NCBI RefSeq assembly: GCF_002261425.1
Contig: NZ_NEVJ01000001.1
Coordinates: 930,001 to 994,000 of the forward strand
Reading direction: 5' to 3'
DNA from: Bordetella genomosp. 9
GTDB lineage: Bacteria; Pseudomonadota; Gammaproteobacteria; Burkholderiales; Burkholderiaceae_B
Length of the DNA: 64,000 nt
Part shown: positions 16,383 through 24,835 of the stretch, in pieces
Layout: each line of letters begins with the position of its first letter
Numbering within the stretch: position 1 is the first letter of the stretch
The notes under the pieces: model-generated
Seen by the model: only the letters and a program-made list of their open reading frames with translations
What the model was told of the DNA's origin: nothing
Databases searched by the model: none
Position numbers and translations under genes: made by a program

Positions 16383-17582
16383 ATGTATGTAGCCGTGAAG
16401 GGTGGCGAACGCGCCATCCTGAATTCGTATCGCATGCTGGACTGCTATCGCCGCGGCGATCCGGCGGTACCGGCGTTGACCTTGGCGCAGATACGCGAGC
16501 AGATGCCGCTGGCGGTGTCGCGCGTCATGGCCGAAGGCTCGCTGTACGATCCCCATCTGGCGGCCCTGGCGCTGAAGCAGGCCGCGGGCGACACGATAGA
16601 GGCGATCTTCCTGTTGCGCGCCTATCGCACCACGCTGCCGCGCTTCGGCTACACGCAGCCGATGGACACGGCGCGGATGGGCCTGCAGCGGCGCATTTCG
16701 GCCACGTTCAAGGATGTGCCGGGCGGCCAGGTGCTGGGCCCTACCTACGACTATACGCAGCGCCTGCTGGACTTCAGCCTCGAAGACGACGCGCCGGCGG
16801 AGCCGCTGCCGCCCGCCGACGACCCCGTGGCGGCGGAGATGCCGCGCGTCACCGATCTGCTGCGCCGCGAGTCGCTGATCGAAGGCGAAGCCGTCCCGCC
16901 GGGCGACCCGGCGCCTTTCGACCTGACGCGGCAGCCGCTGACCTTTCCCGCCTCGCGTCCGGCGCGCCTGCAGAACCTGGCGCGCGCCGATGAAGGCTAT
17001 CTGCTGTCCATGGGTTATTCGACGCAACGCGGCTACGGCAACACCCACCCCTTCGCCGCCGAGATCCGCTACGGCACGGTGGAAGTCGAGATGTTCGTCG
17101 AGGAACTCGGCTTCGCCGTCACGCTGGGCGAGATCGAGGTGACCGAGTGCCAGATGGTCAGCCAGTTCGCCGGCGACCCGCAGGAAGGGCCGCGCTTCAC
17201 CCGCGGCTACGGGCTGGTGTTCGGCTACGGCGAACGCAAGGCCATGTCGATGGCGCTGGTCGACCGGGCGCTGCGCGCGAAGGAACTCGGCGAAGCCGGC
17301 GATTCCCCGGCCAACGATCACGAGTTCGTGCTGTATCACAGCGACAACGTCGAGGCGTCCGGCTTCGTCCAGCATTTGAAGCTGCCCCATCACGTGGATT
17401 TCCAGGCCAACCTGGCGCTGGTGCGGCGCATGCGCGCGGAACTGGCCGCGCAGGCGGCGCAGGCCGACGGACAGGACGCCGCGCGACATGCCGCGCAGGA
17501 CGCGCGACACCCCGAACAACACGACGCGCCAGGCCTGGCCCCGGCCGCCGGCGCCACCCTGGACGAGGCCATCGCATCATGA
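16383..17582 (+). CDS. phnI: C-P lyase core subunit PhnI
   Basis: PhnI is the nucleosidase-like subunit of the C-P lyase core, 399 residues. In the known system it displaces adenine from ATP with the phosphonate, together with PhnG, H and L. The N-terminus MYVAVKGGERAILNSYRM and the segments LKQAAGDTIEAIFLLRAYRTTLPRFGY and HSDNVEASGFVQHLKLPHHVDFQANL are hallmarks. It starts 1 base after phnH, and its stop overlaps phnJ in an ATGA. The last about 50 residues are a low-complexity Ala/Asp/His-rich tail not conserved in the family. Confidence 0.93.
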   Translation: MYVAVKGGERAILNSYRMLDCYRRGDPAVPALTLAQIREQMPLAVSRVMAEGSLYDPHLAALALKQAAGDTIEAIFLLRAYRTTLPRFGYTQPMDTARMGLQRRISATFKDVPGGQVLGPTYDYTQRLLDFSLEDDAPAEPLPPADDPVAAEMPRVTDLLRRESLIEGEAVPPGDPAPFDLTRQPLTFPASRPARLQNLARADEGYLLSMGYSTQRGYGNTHPFAAEIRYGTVEVEMFVEELGFAVTLGEIEVTECQMVSQFAGDPQEGPRFTRGYGLVFGYGERKAMSMALVDRALRAKELGEAGDSPANDHEFVLYHSDNVEASGFVQHLKLPHHVDFQANLALVRRMRAELAAQAAQADGQDAARHAAQDARHPEQHDAPGLAPAAGATLDEAIAS

Positions 17583-18496
17583 GCACCGCCACGCCATCCT
17601 TCGCCACCGCCGCGCAGGGCGACATCCCGCGCGATCCGCACTACAACTTCGCCTACCTGGACGAATCGACCAAGCGCATGCTGCGCCGCGCGCTGCTGAA
17701 AGCCGTGGCGATTCCTGGCTACCAGGTGCCGTTCGGCAGCCGCGAAATGCCGCTGCCTTACGGCTGGGGCACCGGCGGCATACAGGTGACGGCCGCCATC
17801 ATCGGGTCCGGCGACGTGCTGAAGGTGATCGACCAGGGCTCGGACGACACCACCAACGCGATCAACATCCGCCGCTTCTTCGCCCGTGTGACCGGTGTGC
17901 GCACGACGGAGTCCACGCAGGCGGCATCGATCGTGCAGACGCGCCATCGCATTCCCGAAACGCCGCTGCGCGAAGGACAGATCATGGTGTTCCAGGTGCC
18001 GATTCCGGAGCCCCTGCGCTGGCTGGAACCGAGCGAAACCGAAACACGCACCATGCACGCGCTGGCCGAGTACGGCGGCATGCACGTCAAGCTGTACGAA
18101 GATATCGCGCAGCATGGCCATATCGCCACGACGTACGACTATCCCGTGGTGGTCAATGAGCGCTACATGATGCGCCCGTCGCCCATTCCCAAGTTCGACA
18201 ACCCCAAGCTGGATGGCAATCCGGCGCTGATGCTGTTCGGCGCCGGCCGTGAAAAGCGGGTGTATGCGGTGCCGCCCTATACCCGCGTCAAGAGCCTGGA
18301 TTTCGAGGATCATCCGTTCACCGTGGAAAAGTGGCAGGACTGCTGCGCGCTGTGCGGATCGCACGACAGCTATCTGGACGAGATCATCCTGGACGACAAG
18401 GGCAGCCGGCAATTCGTCTGCTCGGACACCGAATACTGCGCGGACCGTCAATCCGCCGGGCATCGCGGCCACGCCGCCGAAGGGAGCGCGGCATGA
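17579..18496 (+). CDS. phnJ: C-P lyase radical SAM subunit PhnJ
   Basis: PhnJ is the enzyme that breaks the carbon-phosphorus bond of 5-phosphoribosyl 1-phosphonate by radical chemistry, releasing the alkane. It has 305 residues. The unusual cluster motif CX2CX21CX5C is complete: C256, C259 and C281 for the 4Fe-4S cluster and C287 as the catalytic thiyl residue, with the same spacing as the E. coli cysteines 241, 244, 266 and 272. The gene overlaps phnI by ATGA at its start and phnK by ATGA at its end, so the core is translationally coupled. Confidence 0.95.
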   Translation: MSTATPSFATAAQGDIPRDPHYNFAYLDESTKRMLRRALLKAVAIPGYQVPFGSREMPLPYGWGTGGIQVTAAIIGSGDVLKVIDQGSDDTTNAINIRRFFARVTGVRTTESTQAASIVQTRHRIPETPLREGQIMVFQVPIPEPLRWLEPSETETRTMHALAEYGGMHVKLYEDIAQHGHIATTYDYPVVVNERYMMRPSPIPKFDNPKLDGNPALMLFGAGREKRVYAVPPYTRVKSLDFEDHPFTVEKWQDCCALCGSHDSYLDEIILDDKGSRQFVCSDTEYCADRQSAGHRGHAAEGSAA

Positions 18497-19272
18497 TGGC
18501 GACCACCCCCTTGCTCTCCGTGCGAGGCATGACGCACACCTGGGATGGCATCCACGGCTGCCGCGACATCGATTTCGACCTGTACCCCGGCGAAGTGCTG
18601 TGCGTGGTGGGCGAATCGGGATCGGGCAAGAGCACCTTGCTGCAGGCGGTGTCGTGCCAGGTGGCGCCGCAGGCCGGCAGCGTGCGCTACGACCTGCGCG
18701 AAGAAGGCCCGACCGATCTGGCGACGCTGTCCAGCGCGCGCCTGCGGCTGCTCGCGCGCACCGACTGGGGCTTCGTGCGGCAGAACCCGCGCGACGGGCT
18801 GCGCATGCAGGTCAGCGCGGGCGCGAATATCGCCGAACGGCTGATGGCGGTGGGCCAGCGGCACTATGGCGGCCTGCGCGAGGTCGCCGGCAACTGGCTG
18901 CACAAGATGGAGATCGACGTGGGGCGCCTGGATGACCGGCCGGCCGCGTTTTCCGGCGGCATGCAGCAGCGGCTGCAGATCGCCCGCAACCTGGTGACGC
19001 ACCCGCGCATGGTGTTCATGGACGAACCGACCGCGTCGCTGGACGTGTCGGTGCAGGCCCGGCTGCTGGACCTGCTGCGCCAGCTGGTATCCGACCTCGG
19101 ACTGGCCGCGATCGTGGTCACGCACGACCTGGCGGTGGCGCGCCTGCTGGCGCATCGCACGCTGGTGATGCGCGGCGGCCACGTCGTCGAAAGCGGCCTG
19201 ACCGACCAGATCCTCGACGACCCGCAGCACCCGTACACGCAGCTGCTCGTATCTTCCATATTGCAGGGCTAG
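18493..19272 (+). CDS. phnK: C-P lyase ABC-type ATPase PhnK
   Basis: This is an ABC-family ATPase that binds the C-P lyase core rather than a transporter, 259 residues. Walker A GESGSGKST lies near residue 40; the signature is FSGGMQQRLQIARNL; Walker B is MVFMDEPTASLDV; H-loop VVTHDLAVARL. The length and the C-terminal DDPQHPYTQLLVSSILQG match the Opp/PhnK group. It begins with ATGATG and overlaps the phnJ stop. Confidence 0.92.
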   Translation: MMATTPLLSVRGMTHTWDGIHGCRDIDFDLYPGEVLCVVGESGSGKSTLLQAVSCQVAPQAGSVRYDLREEGPTDLATLSSARLRLLARTDWGFVRQNPRDGLRMQVSAGANIAERLMAVGQRHYGGLREVAGNWLHKMEIDVGRLDDRPAAFSGGMQQRLQIARNLVTHPRMVFMDEPTASLDVSVQARLLDLLRQLVSDLGLAAIVVTHDLAVARLLAHRTLVMRGGHVVESGLTDQILDDPQHPYTQLLVSSILQG

Positions 19273-19293
19273 AGGAAGGGATGGATTATTGAC

Positions 19294-20007
19294 ATGACCG
19301 AAAGACACATCATGATGGAAGCGCGGGGGCTGTCCAAGCTCTTCACGCTGCATAACCAGGGCGGCATCACGCTGCCGGTGCTGCGCGATGTTTCCTTCGA
19401 CGCCGCGCGCGGCGAGTGCCTGGTGCTGGCCGGGCCTTCCGGTACCGGCAAGAGCACGCTGCTGCGCTGCCTGTACGGCAACTACCTGGCGACCTCGGGC
19501 AGCATCCGGGTGCGCGATGGCGAGGACTGGGTGGACCTGACCCGCGCGCCCGAACAGCGCATCCTGCAACTGCGCCGCGACGTGATCGGCTACGTCAGCC
19601 AGTTCCTGCGCGCCGTCCCGCGCGTATCGACCCTGGACGTGGTGGCCGAGCCGCTGCGCCACCGTGGCGTGGGCGCCGGCGAAGCCCGTGAACGCGCCGC
19701 CGGGCTGCTGGAACGGCTGCGCCTGCCCCGGCGCCTGTGGGACCTGCCGCCCGCCACCTTCTCCGGCGGCGAACAGCAGCGCGTGAATATCGCGCGCGGC
19801 TTCATCGCCGGCCATCCATTGCTGCTGCTCGATGAACCGACCGCGTCGCTGGACGCGGGCAATCGCGAAGTCGTCGTCGCCTTGATCCGCGACGCCGTGG
19901 CCGAGGGCCGCTGCGTGATCGGCATCTTCCACGACGACGCCGTGCGCGACGCCGTGTCGACGCGCGTCCTCGCCCTGGAACCGGCCGCCGCGGCCCTGCA
20001 GGAGTAA
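19294..20007 (+). CDS. phnL: C-P lyase ABC-type ATPase PhnL
   Basis: PhnL is the second ABC ATPase of the C-P lyase system, 237 residues; with PhnG, H and I it is needed to form ribose 1-phosphonate 5-triphosphate. Walker A GPSGTGKST, signature FSGGEQQRVNIARGF and Walker B LLLLDEPTASLDA are all intact. The characteristic YGNYLATSGSIRVRDG after Walker A marks PhnL. It starts 21 bases after phnK and ends 3 bases before the second phnM. Confidence 0.92.
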   Translation: MTERHIMMEARGLSKLFTLHNQGGITLPVLRDVSFDAARGECLVLAGPSGTGKSTLLRCLYGNYLATSGSIRVRDGEDWVDLTRAPEQRILQLRRDVIGYVSQFLRAVPRVSTLDVVAEPLRHRGVGAGEARERAAGLLERLRLPRRLWDLPPATFSGGEQQRVNIARGFIAGHPLLLLDEPTASLDAGNREVVVALIRDAVAEGRCVIGIFHDDAVRDAVSTRVLALEPAAAALQE

Positions 20008-20010
20008 GCC

Positions 20011-21213
20011 ATGCCGACGACGCTGCTGACCCATGCCCGCATCGTGCTGGCCGACGACGTACTCGAAAACGCCTCGCTGCTGATCGAGGACGACGTTATC
20101 GCCGCGGTGGATCCCGTCAACGCGCGGCCTGACCACGTTGTCGACCTGCGCGGCCATACGCTGGTGCCCGGCCTGGTCGACCTGCACTGCGACGCCATCG
20201 AAAAAGAGGCCGAGCCGCGCTCCCGCGTGCTGTTTCCCCTGGAGTTCGCGGTGGCGCAGGTGGACCGCCGCAATGCCGCCGCCGGCATCACCACGCCCTA
20301 CCACGCGGTGTCTTTCGCCAACCGCGAATGGGGCGTGCGCAACAACGAAACGGCCGCGCAGGTCATCCGCATGGTGCATGCCTTCCGGCAGCACAGCCTG
20401 GTGGACAACCGCGTGCACTGCCGCTACGAAGTCACCGATCCCCACGCGGTCCCGGTGTTGACCAGCCTGATGGACGAAGGGGTGGTGCACCTGTTGTCGG
20501 TCATGGACCATTCGCCTGGCCAGGGCCAGTTCAAGACGCTGGACGCCTATCTCGAGTACATGATGGGCAACCACGGGATGAGCCGCGAACAGGCCGAGGA
20601 AGCCGCGCAGGCCAAGACGGCGGCGCGCGAAGGCGCGGTCGGCCGCGTCGAGCATCTGCTCGAACGCGCCCGCCTGAACGGCATCCCGACCGCCAGCCAT
20701 GACGACGATTCCGTGCATCGCATCGCGGCGATGCGCGCCCTGGGCGTGGCGATGAGCGAGTTCCCCATCACCCTGGATACCGCCAAGGCGGCCGTGTCGT
20801 GCGGGCTGCCGACCATACTGGGCGCGCCGAACGTATTGCGCGGGCAGAGCCAGAGCGGCTCGATGCGCGCCATCGACGCGATACGCGCGGGCGTCGCCAG
20901 CTGCCTGTGCTCCGATTACCAGCCGTCCACGCTGATCGCCGCCGCCTTCGTCGCGGCGCGTCAGGCGTCGCTGCCGCTGCCAAGGGCGCTGGCGCTGGTC
21001 ACGTCGAATCCCGCCGACGCCGCCGGCCTGCGCGATCGCGGGCGCATCCAGGCGGGCCTGCGCGCCGACCTGACCGCGGTGGCCATGGTGGGCGGGCAGC
21101 CGCTGGTCAGCCATACCTGGAGCGCCGGCCGGCTGGTTTTCTCGGCGGGCTATCCCCTGCCGAGCCATCACGCCGAGCCCGCCAGCCAGGGCAGCGCGGC
21201 GCTGGCGGCCTAG
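20011..21213 (+). CDS. phnM: PhnM, ribose 1-phosphonate 5-triphosphate diphosphohydrolase (second of two)
   Basis: This amidohydrolase removes pyrophosphate from alpha-D-ribose 1-phosphonate 5-triphosphate before C-P cleavage. It has 400 residues. VPGLVDLHCDAIEKE (about residues 53-67) holds the metal-binding H-x-D, with SVMDHSPGQGQF, SHDDDSVHRIAAM and LGAPNVLRGQSQSGSMRA as in canonical PhnM. It directly follows phnL in the usual phnGHIJKLM order, so it is the better candidate for the main PhnM. The other PhnM at 13062-14258 differs in many motifs, for example SLSWEGGLRGEPY-like insertions absent here. Confidence 0.93.
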   Translation: MPTTLLTHARIVLADDVLENASLLIEDDVIAAVDPVNARPDHVVDLRGHTLVPGLVDLHCDAIEKEAEPRSRVLFPLEFAVAQVDRRNAAAGITTPYHAVSFANREWGVRNNETAAQVIRMVHAFRQHSLVDNRVHCRYEVTDPHAVPVLTSLMDEGVVHLLSVMDHSPGQGQFKTLDAYLEYMMGNHGMSREQAEEAAQAKTAAREGAVGRVEHLLERARLNGIPTASHDDDSVHRIAAMRALGVAMSEFPITLDTAKAAVSCGLPTILGAPNVLRGQSQSGSMRAIDAIRAGVASCLCSDYQPSTLIAAAFVAARQASLPLPRALALVTSNPADAAGLRDRGRIQAGLRADLTAVAMVGGQPLVSHTWSAGRLVFSAGYPLPSHHAEPASQGSAALAA

Positions 21214-21237
21214 CACGCCCGACGCGGGAGCCGGACC

Positions 21238-21264
21238 GGAACCATATTCCGCAGCCGCCACATA
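21238..21264 (+). promoter_or_regulatory. hrp-box-like motif before the 995-residue protein
   Basis: GGAACC (21238-21243) and CCACATA (21258-21264, fitting CCACNNA) are separated by 14 bases. The classical HrpL-dependent hrp box is GGAACC-N15/16-CCACNNA, so the words match and the spacer is one base short. It lies 22 bases before the start codon. GCCACAT (21257-21263) and ATGTGGC (21280-21286) also form a perfect 7-bp inverted repeat. The Bordetella regulator BtrS is an HrpL-like sigma factor, but its recognition here is inference. Confidence 0.4.
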
Positions 21265-21286
21265 AGCGGTTTTTGTGGGATGTGGC

Positions 21287-24274
21287 ATGTACGCACAGAC
21301 GGCAGGCGTGACCGCGCACGCGGCGTCCGGTTTCCGGTCCGAGTTTTTCCTGCCCTTTCGATCGAACCCGGACGCGCCGCCGTCCGACGCGGCGCCCGGG
21401 GACACGGGCCTCAGTTATTCGCGGGAGTTGCACGGCTCCAATCGGGCCTTCTGCGCAAGCCCCGTGTTTCCGCGCTATCGCGAAGAAATGCGCGTCCTGT
21501 TGGACATCCTGACCGCCTTCGCCGTGGACGACGGCATGCCCGCGGCCACGCGCACAGCGATCGCCGACGGCTTCAACCAGCTGTACCAACGGCGCTTCGA
21601 CACGCCATACGTGGAGCAATATGCCGAGCTGATCGACGGCCCCGGCAAGCGCACGCTGGAAAGCATTTGCGCGCTGGTCCACGACGACTCCATACCGCTG
21701 GCCCTGCGCCGCGCCACGGCCTGCAATCTTTCGACCAGCCTGAGCGTGTGCCAGGGCGGCACGCTGTCCAATCTGTTGCTCGCGCAACGGACGTTGATGA
21801 CGTCGGCCGGGGGCATGCGCGCCAGGCTTTGGAAGATCAAGGACGAATGCGCGCGCGCCCTGCTGCTGGAAGCGGTGCACGAAAAATTCCACACCCGCAA
21901 GGAATACCTTACGGCCGAGTTGCATTACGTGAATTCGGCCTGGAATCACCTGGCAGGCGAGTTCGGCCTGCAGCCGATGAACGATCCCGGCGCCGACGCC
22001 TTGCTGGCTGGCGACAGCGCGTTCCTGGACCTGTGCCGCGCGCGGCTGCTGGCGGGGCTCACCCCGGAAAACCTGGCCACCCGGTTGGCGGAAGACTGCC
22101 TGGGCGCGTTCGTGGGATCGGCGCCCGAAGGCGCTCGCGGCGCGCCCTACGGCACGGGCATCCCGGCCTGGTTCGACAGCGCCCTGGAAGCCATCCTGCT
22201 GGACCTGCGCCTGGGCGCGGACAGGTTGACGCTGCATGCCTTCGTGCAACTGGACGACAGCGGCCAGCGTTACCGGTTGAGAACCGACGCCACGCTGGTC
22301 GCCGTGGCGCTGCTGGACGCGATCCATGCGGAAGGGTTGATGGACCACATGCCGCAGTACGGCGGCATGTGGGTGGATCAGGACGGCCAGCGCGCCGCCA
22401 TGCTGGTGCACGGCGCCCTGGCCTGGCGCGCCACGGCCATGGGCCGGGGGGAGCCGCGCCCCGTCTGGAATGCGGCGGAAAGCGCCGCGGAACTGCTCAC
22501 CGTGGATGACCTGCGCCGATGGACGCATGCGTACGAGCCGTTCGGCGGCGACGTCCCCGCGATCCTGGTGCGGGCGGCGATCCGGGCTGACGAACCCGAG
22601 GCGCTGGCGGCCACGCCGGCGGCCTGGCTGATGGACGCCGACACCGCGCTGCAGTTACTCGCGCGGATGGACGATGAACGGGGCGACGGGCGGGATGATG
22701 AGCGGGCAAACCGCTACCTGGAAACGCACGTGTCGCATTTTCTCGCGCGCTTCCCGCGCGACCAGCGGGCGGCTTTCATCGACGGGGCGATGCATCGCGG
22801 CCCCGCCGCGGGCTTGCTGGCGTGCAGCTGGTATGCCGACATGTATGCCTTGCTGAGCGAGACCGCCGTCGCCGGCGGTCCGACGCGATTGCAGCGCTGG
22901 ATGACGCTGCGCAATGCCGCCGCCATCGACGCCGCGCGCGATCTGGCGGACAACGGCTGGGGCGGTGCGACCTGCCCACCCAGGAAAGCCACGCAGCTTG
23001 CGGCACTGATGCGCGGAAACAAGCAGACCCCCATCCTCTACGAAGCCATGGCACGCGGCGATGCGGCCGGCATAGGCGCTTGGGGGCAGCTGCTATGTTC
23101 GTCCGTGATCCTGCCGAACATCGGGACGATGCTGACGGACCTGCTGGTCGCCGACCGGCAGGGCGGTATTTCCGCGCTGTGCGAGGCGATGCACAAGGAC
23201 CGCGCCGCATCGGTCGCCGCCTTCGGCGCGATGCTGGCCGATGCGCGGCTGCTGACCGAACTGCCTACGCAACTGCCCACGCTCCTGGCGGGTACCGGAT
23301 CGCGGTTCCGGCGCACGCCGCACCGCGCGAATGCGCTGATGTACGGCATGGATGGCGGCGCCGTGGCGGCGATCGAGGCCTACGGCGAATTGCTGGTGCA
23401 TCCGGCGCTGCTGCCGCGGATAGGCAAGGATATCCCCAAGCTGTTCGGCATCAGCGGCAGCCGCGGCACCCGCAGGCGCGGCTCGGCGCGCGGCTATTGC
23501 CGGGCTCCTTTATGGTGGGCCATGAACAACGGCCACGCCGGCGCCGTGTGCGCCTTCCAGCGCATACTGACGCAGCCGGCGGTCATGGCATGCATGAAGC
23601 CGCATCTGCCTAACGTGCTTGCCGGATGCGATCCGGCGGGCCGCGTCACCGCGCTGCACGCGGCGCTGCGCAAGGACTGCGCGGCGGCGATCGACGCCTA
23701 CCATGCCTTCCTGGCGCATCCCGACGTCACGCCGCACCTGCGCGCCGCACTGCCTGAACTGCTGCGGGCCGAGGACAGCTGGGGGTCGCCGGGGCTCGCG
23801 GTCGCGGCATCCCGGGGAAGCGCGCGCGCCATCGCCGCCTATCACGCGATACTGGTCGACGATGCCATCTGGCCGACTATCCGCGCCAGCCTGCCCGGCC
23901 TGTTGAAGGCGCGCCCCTTGGGGGAAGCCAACGGCCTGGCGCAGGCCCTGGGTGCCGGGCATGCGGACGTGCTGAAGGCTTATCACGGCATGCTGGTGGA
24001 CCGGAAGATCCTGCCGGAAATACCGCATGTGCTGGCTGCGCTGCTGATCAAGCGCGGCGTATCGGGCATGAACGGAATGCCCCTGGCGGTGCGGGGCGGC
24101 CATCAGGACGCGATCGATGCCTTTCGCGCAATCCTGGTGGACAGCCGCATCGAACCGCACATCGGCAAGGCGGGCCAGGCGGATCAGTGGCAGGCCTTCC
24201 ACCTCGGCGGCCGCGCGCCGCGAGGCGGCCTGCTCGACCGGATCGTCTTCTGGCTGCAGAGCTGGATGGTATGA
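21287..24274 (+). CDS. Unrecognised large helical-repeat protein; candidate type III effector
   Basis: I do not recognise this 995-residue protein. No signal peptide, membrane span or enzyme motif is clear. Residues 1-560 look globular and alpha-helical. Residues about 568-962 hold eight diverged repeats of about 48 residues with the pattern A-L-x2-A-x3-G-x3-A-I-x-A-Y-x3-L-x6-I-x4-L-P-x-L-L (for example AAAIDAYHAFLAHPDV and DAIDAFRAILVDSRI), an ankyrin-like alpha solenoid that vaguely recalls the C-terminal repeats of ShET2/EspL-type effectors. An hrp-box-like motif precedes it. It follows phnM by 73 bases but seems unrelated to phosphonates. ATG 21287 is preferred; a GTG at 21275 is possible. 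No secretion genes or chaperone are nearby. The effector role is inference. Confidence 0.6.
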   Translation: MYAQTAGVTAHAASGFRSEFFLPFRSNPDAPPSDAAPGDTGLSYSRELHGSNRAFCASPVFPRYREEMRVLLDILTAFAVDDGMPAATRTAIADGFNQLYQRRFDTPYVEQYAELIDGPGKRTLESICALVHDDSIPLALRRATACNLSTSLSVCQGGTLSNLLLAQRTLMTSAGGMRARLWKIKDECARALLLEAVHEKFHTRKEYLTAELHYVNSAWNHLAGEFGLQPMNDPGADALLAGDSAFLDLCRARLLAGLTPENLATRLAEDCLGAFVGSAPEGARGAPYGTGIPAWFDSALEAILLDLRLGADRLTLHAFVQLDDSGQRYRLRTDATLVAVALLDAIHAEGLMDHMPQYGGMWVDQDGQRAAMLVHGALAWRATAMGRGEPRPVWNAAESAAELLTVDDLRRWTHAYEPFGGDVPAILVRAAIRADEPEALAATPAAWLMDADTALQLLARMDDERGDGRDDERANRYLETHVSHFLARFPRDQRAAFIDGAMHRGPAAGLLACSWYADMYALLSETAVAGGPTRLQRWMTLRNAAAIDAARDLADNGWGGATCPPRKATQLAALMRGNKQTPILYEAMARGDAAGIGAWGQLLCSSVILPNIGTMLTDLLVADRQGGISALCEAMHKDRAASVAAFGAMLADARLLTELPTQLPTLLAGTGSRFRRTPHRANALMYGMDGGAVAAIEAYGELLVHPALLPRIGKDIPKLFGISGSRGTRRRGSARGYCRAPLWWAMNNGHAGAVCAFQRILTQPAVMACMKPHLPNVLAGCDPAGRVTALHAALRKDCAAAIDAYHAFLAHPDVTPHLRAALPELLRAEDSWGSPGLAVAASRGSARAIAAYHAILVDDAIWPTIRASLPGLLKARPLGEANGLAQALGAGHADVLKAYHGMLVDRKILPEIPHVLAALLIKRGVSGMNGMPLAVRGGHQDAIDAFRAILVDSRIEPHIGKAGQADQWQAFHLGGRAPRGGLLDRIVFWLQSWMV

Positions 24275-24284
24275 GCGCCGGGCC

Positions 24285-24815
24285 TTATTCCACGGTGATG
24301 ACGATGGCGACGCGGCGGTTTTCCGCACGGCCGGCCGCGCTGCCGTTGTCGGCCACCGGCCGGGTCGCGCCCAGCCCGCGCACCTGGATGTTGGCCGCCG
24401 GCATGCCGGCGGCCTTGACGACGTCGGCGACGGCCTGGGCGCGCCGCAGCGACAACTGCTGGTTGTAGTCGGCGGCGCCGACATTGTCGGTATGGCCGTC
24501 CAGCCGCATGCGGTCCAGGCCGACCCGCAGCAGGTTGCCGGTCAGGCGTTGCAGGTTCTGGCCGGCTTCCGGCTTGATGACGTAGGCGTCGAAGTCGAAC
24601 AGCACTTTATCGGACAGCCCCAGCTCCCAGCCTTCCTCGGTCTGCTTGAAGCCTTCCTGCTTGAGCACGGCAATCTGCGCCGGGGTCAGCCCCTTGTGCA
24701 CGGTCTGGCAGCCGGCCAGCACCAGTCCGGCGCAGGCCAGCCACAGGATCCAGCGCAGGCAGGCGCCGATCGTGGCGGGAAAACGGCCAGGGCCGGAAAG
24801 ACGGATTGCGGACAC
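24285..24815 (-). CDS. yfiB: OmpA-family outer-membrane lipoprotein YfiB
   Basis: This is an outer-membrane lipoprotein with a peptidoglycan-binding OmpA domain, 176 residues. The signal ends in a lipobox LVLAGC (Cys 36 from the chosen start). The OmpA_C domain contains VLFDFDAYVIKPEAG, LDGHTDNVGAADYNQQLSLRRAQAV and GLGATRPVADNGSAAGRAENRRVAI, including the Asp and Arg residues that bind diaminopimelate. It is the third gene of a yfiR-yfiN-yfiB set; in Pseudomonas YfiB sequesters YfiR under envelope stress, freeing the cyclase. I chose GTG 24815 because AGGAG lies 7 nt upstream; ATG 24833 adds six residues but has no such site. Confidence 0.85.
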   Translation of the reverse strand: MSAIRLSGPGRFPATIGACLRWILWLACAGLVLAGCQTVHKGLTPAQIAVLKQEGFKQTEEGWELGLSDKVLFDFDAYVIKPEAGQNLQRLTGNLLRVGLDRMRLDGHTDNVGAADYNQQLSLRRAQAVADVVKAAGMPAANIQVRGLGATRPVADNGSAAGRAENRRVAIVITVE

Positions 24816-24835
24816 GGAAGGACTCCTCTGCATGA

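Noticed and set aside
15696..17522. Minus-strand open frame of 608 codons across phnH and phnI
   Set aside because: It is antisense to two conserved genes, Arg/Pro-rich and without ribosome-binding site or domain.
18448..21405. Long open frame (985 codons) on the minus strand across phnK, phnL and phnM
   Set aside because: It spans three well-identified plus-strand genes and encodes low-complexity, His/Arg/Gln-rich sequence without motifs.
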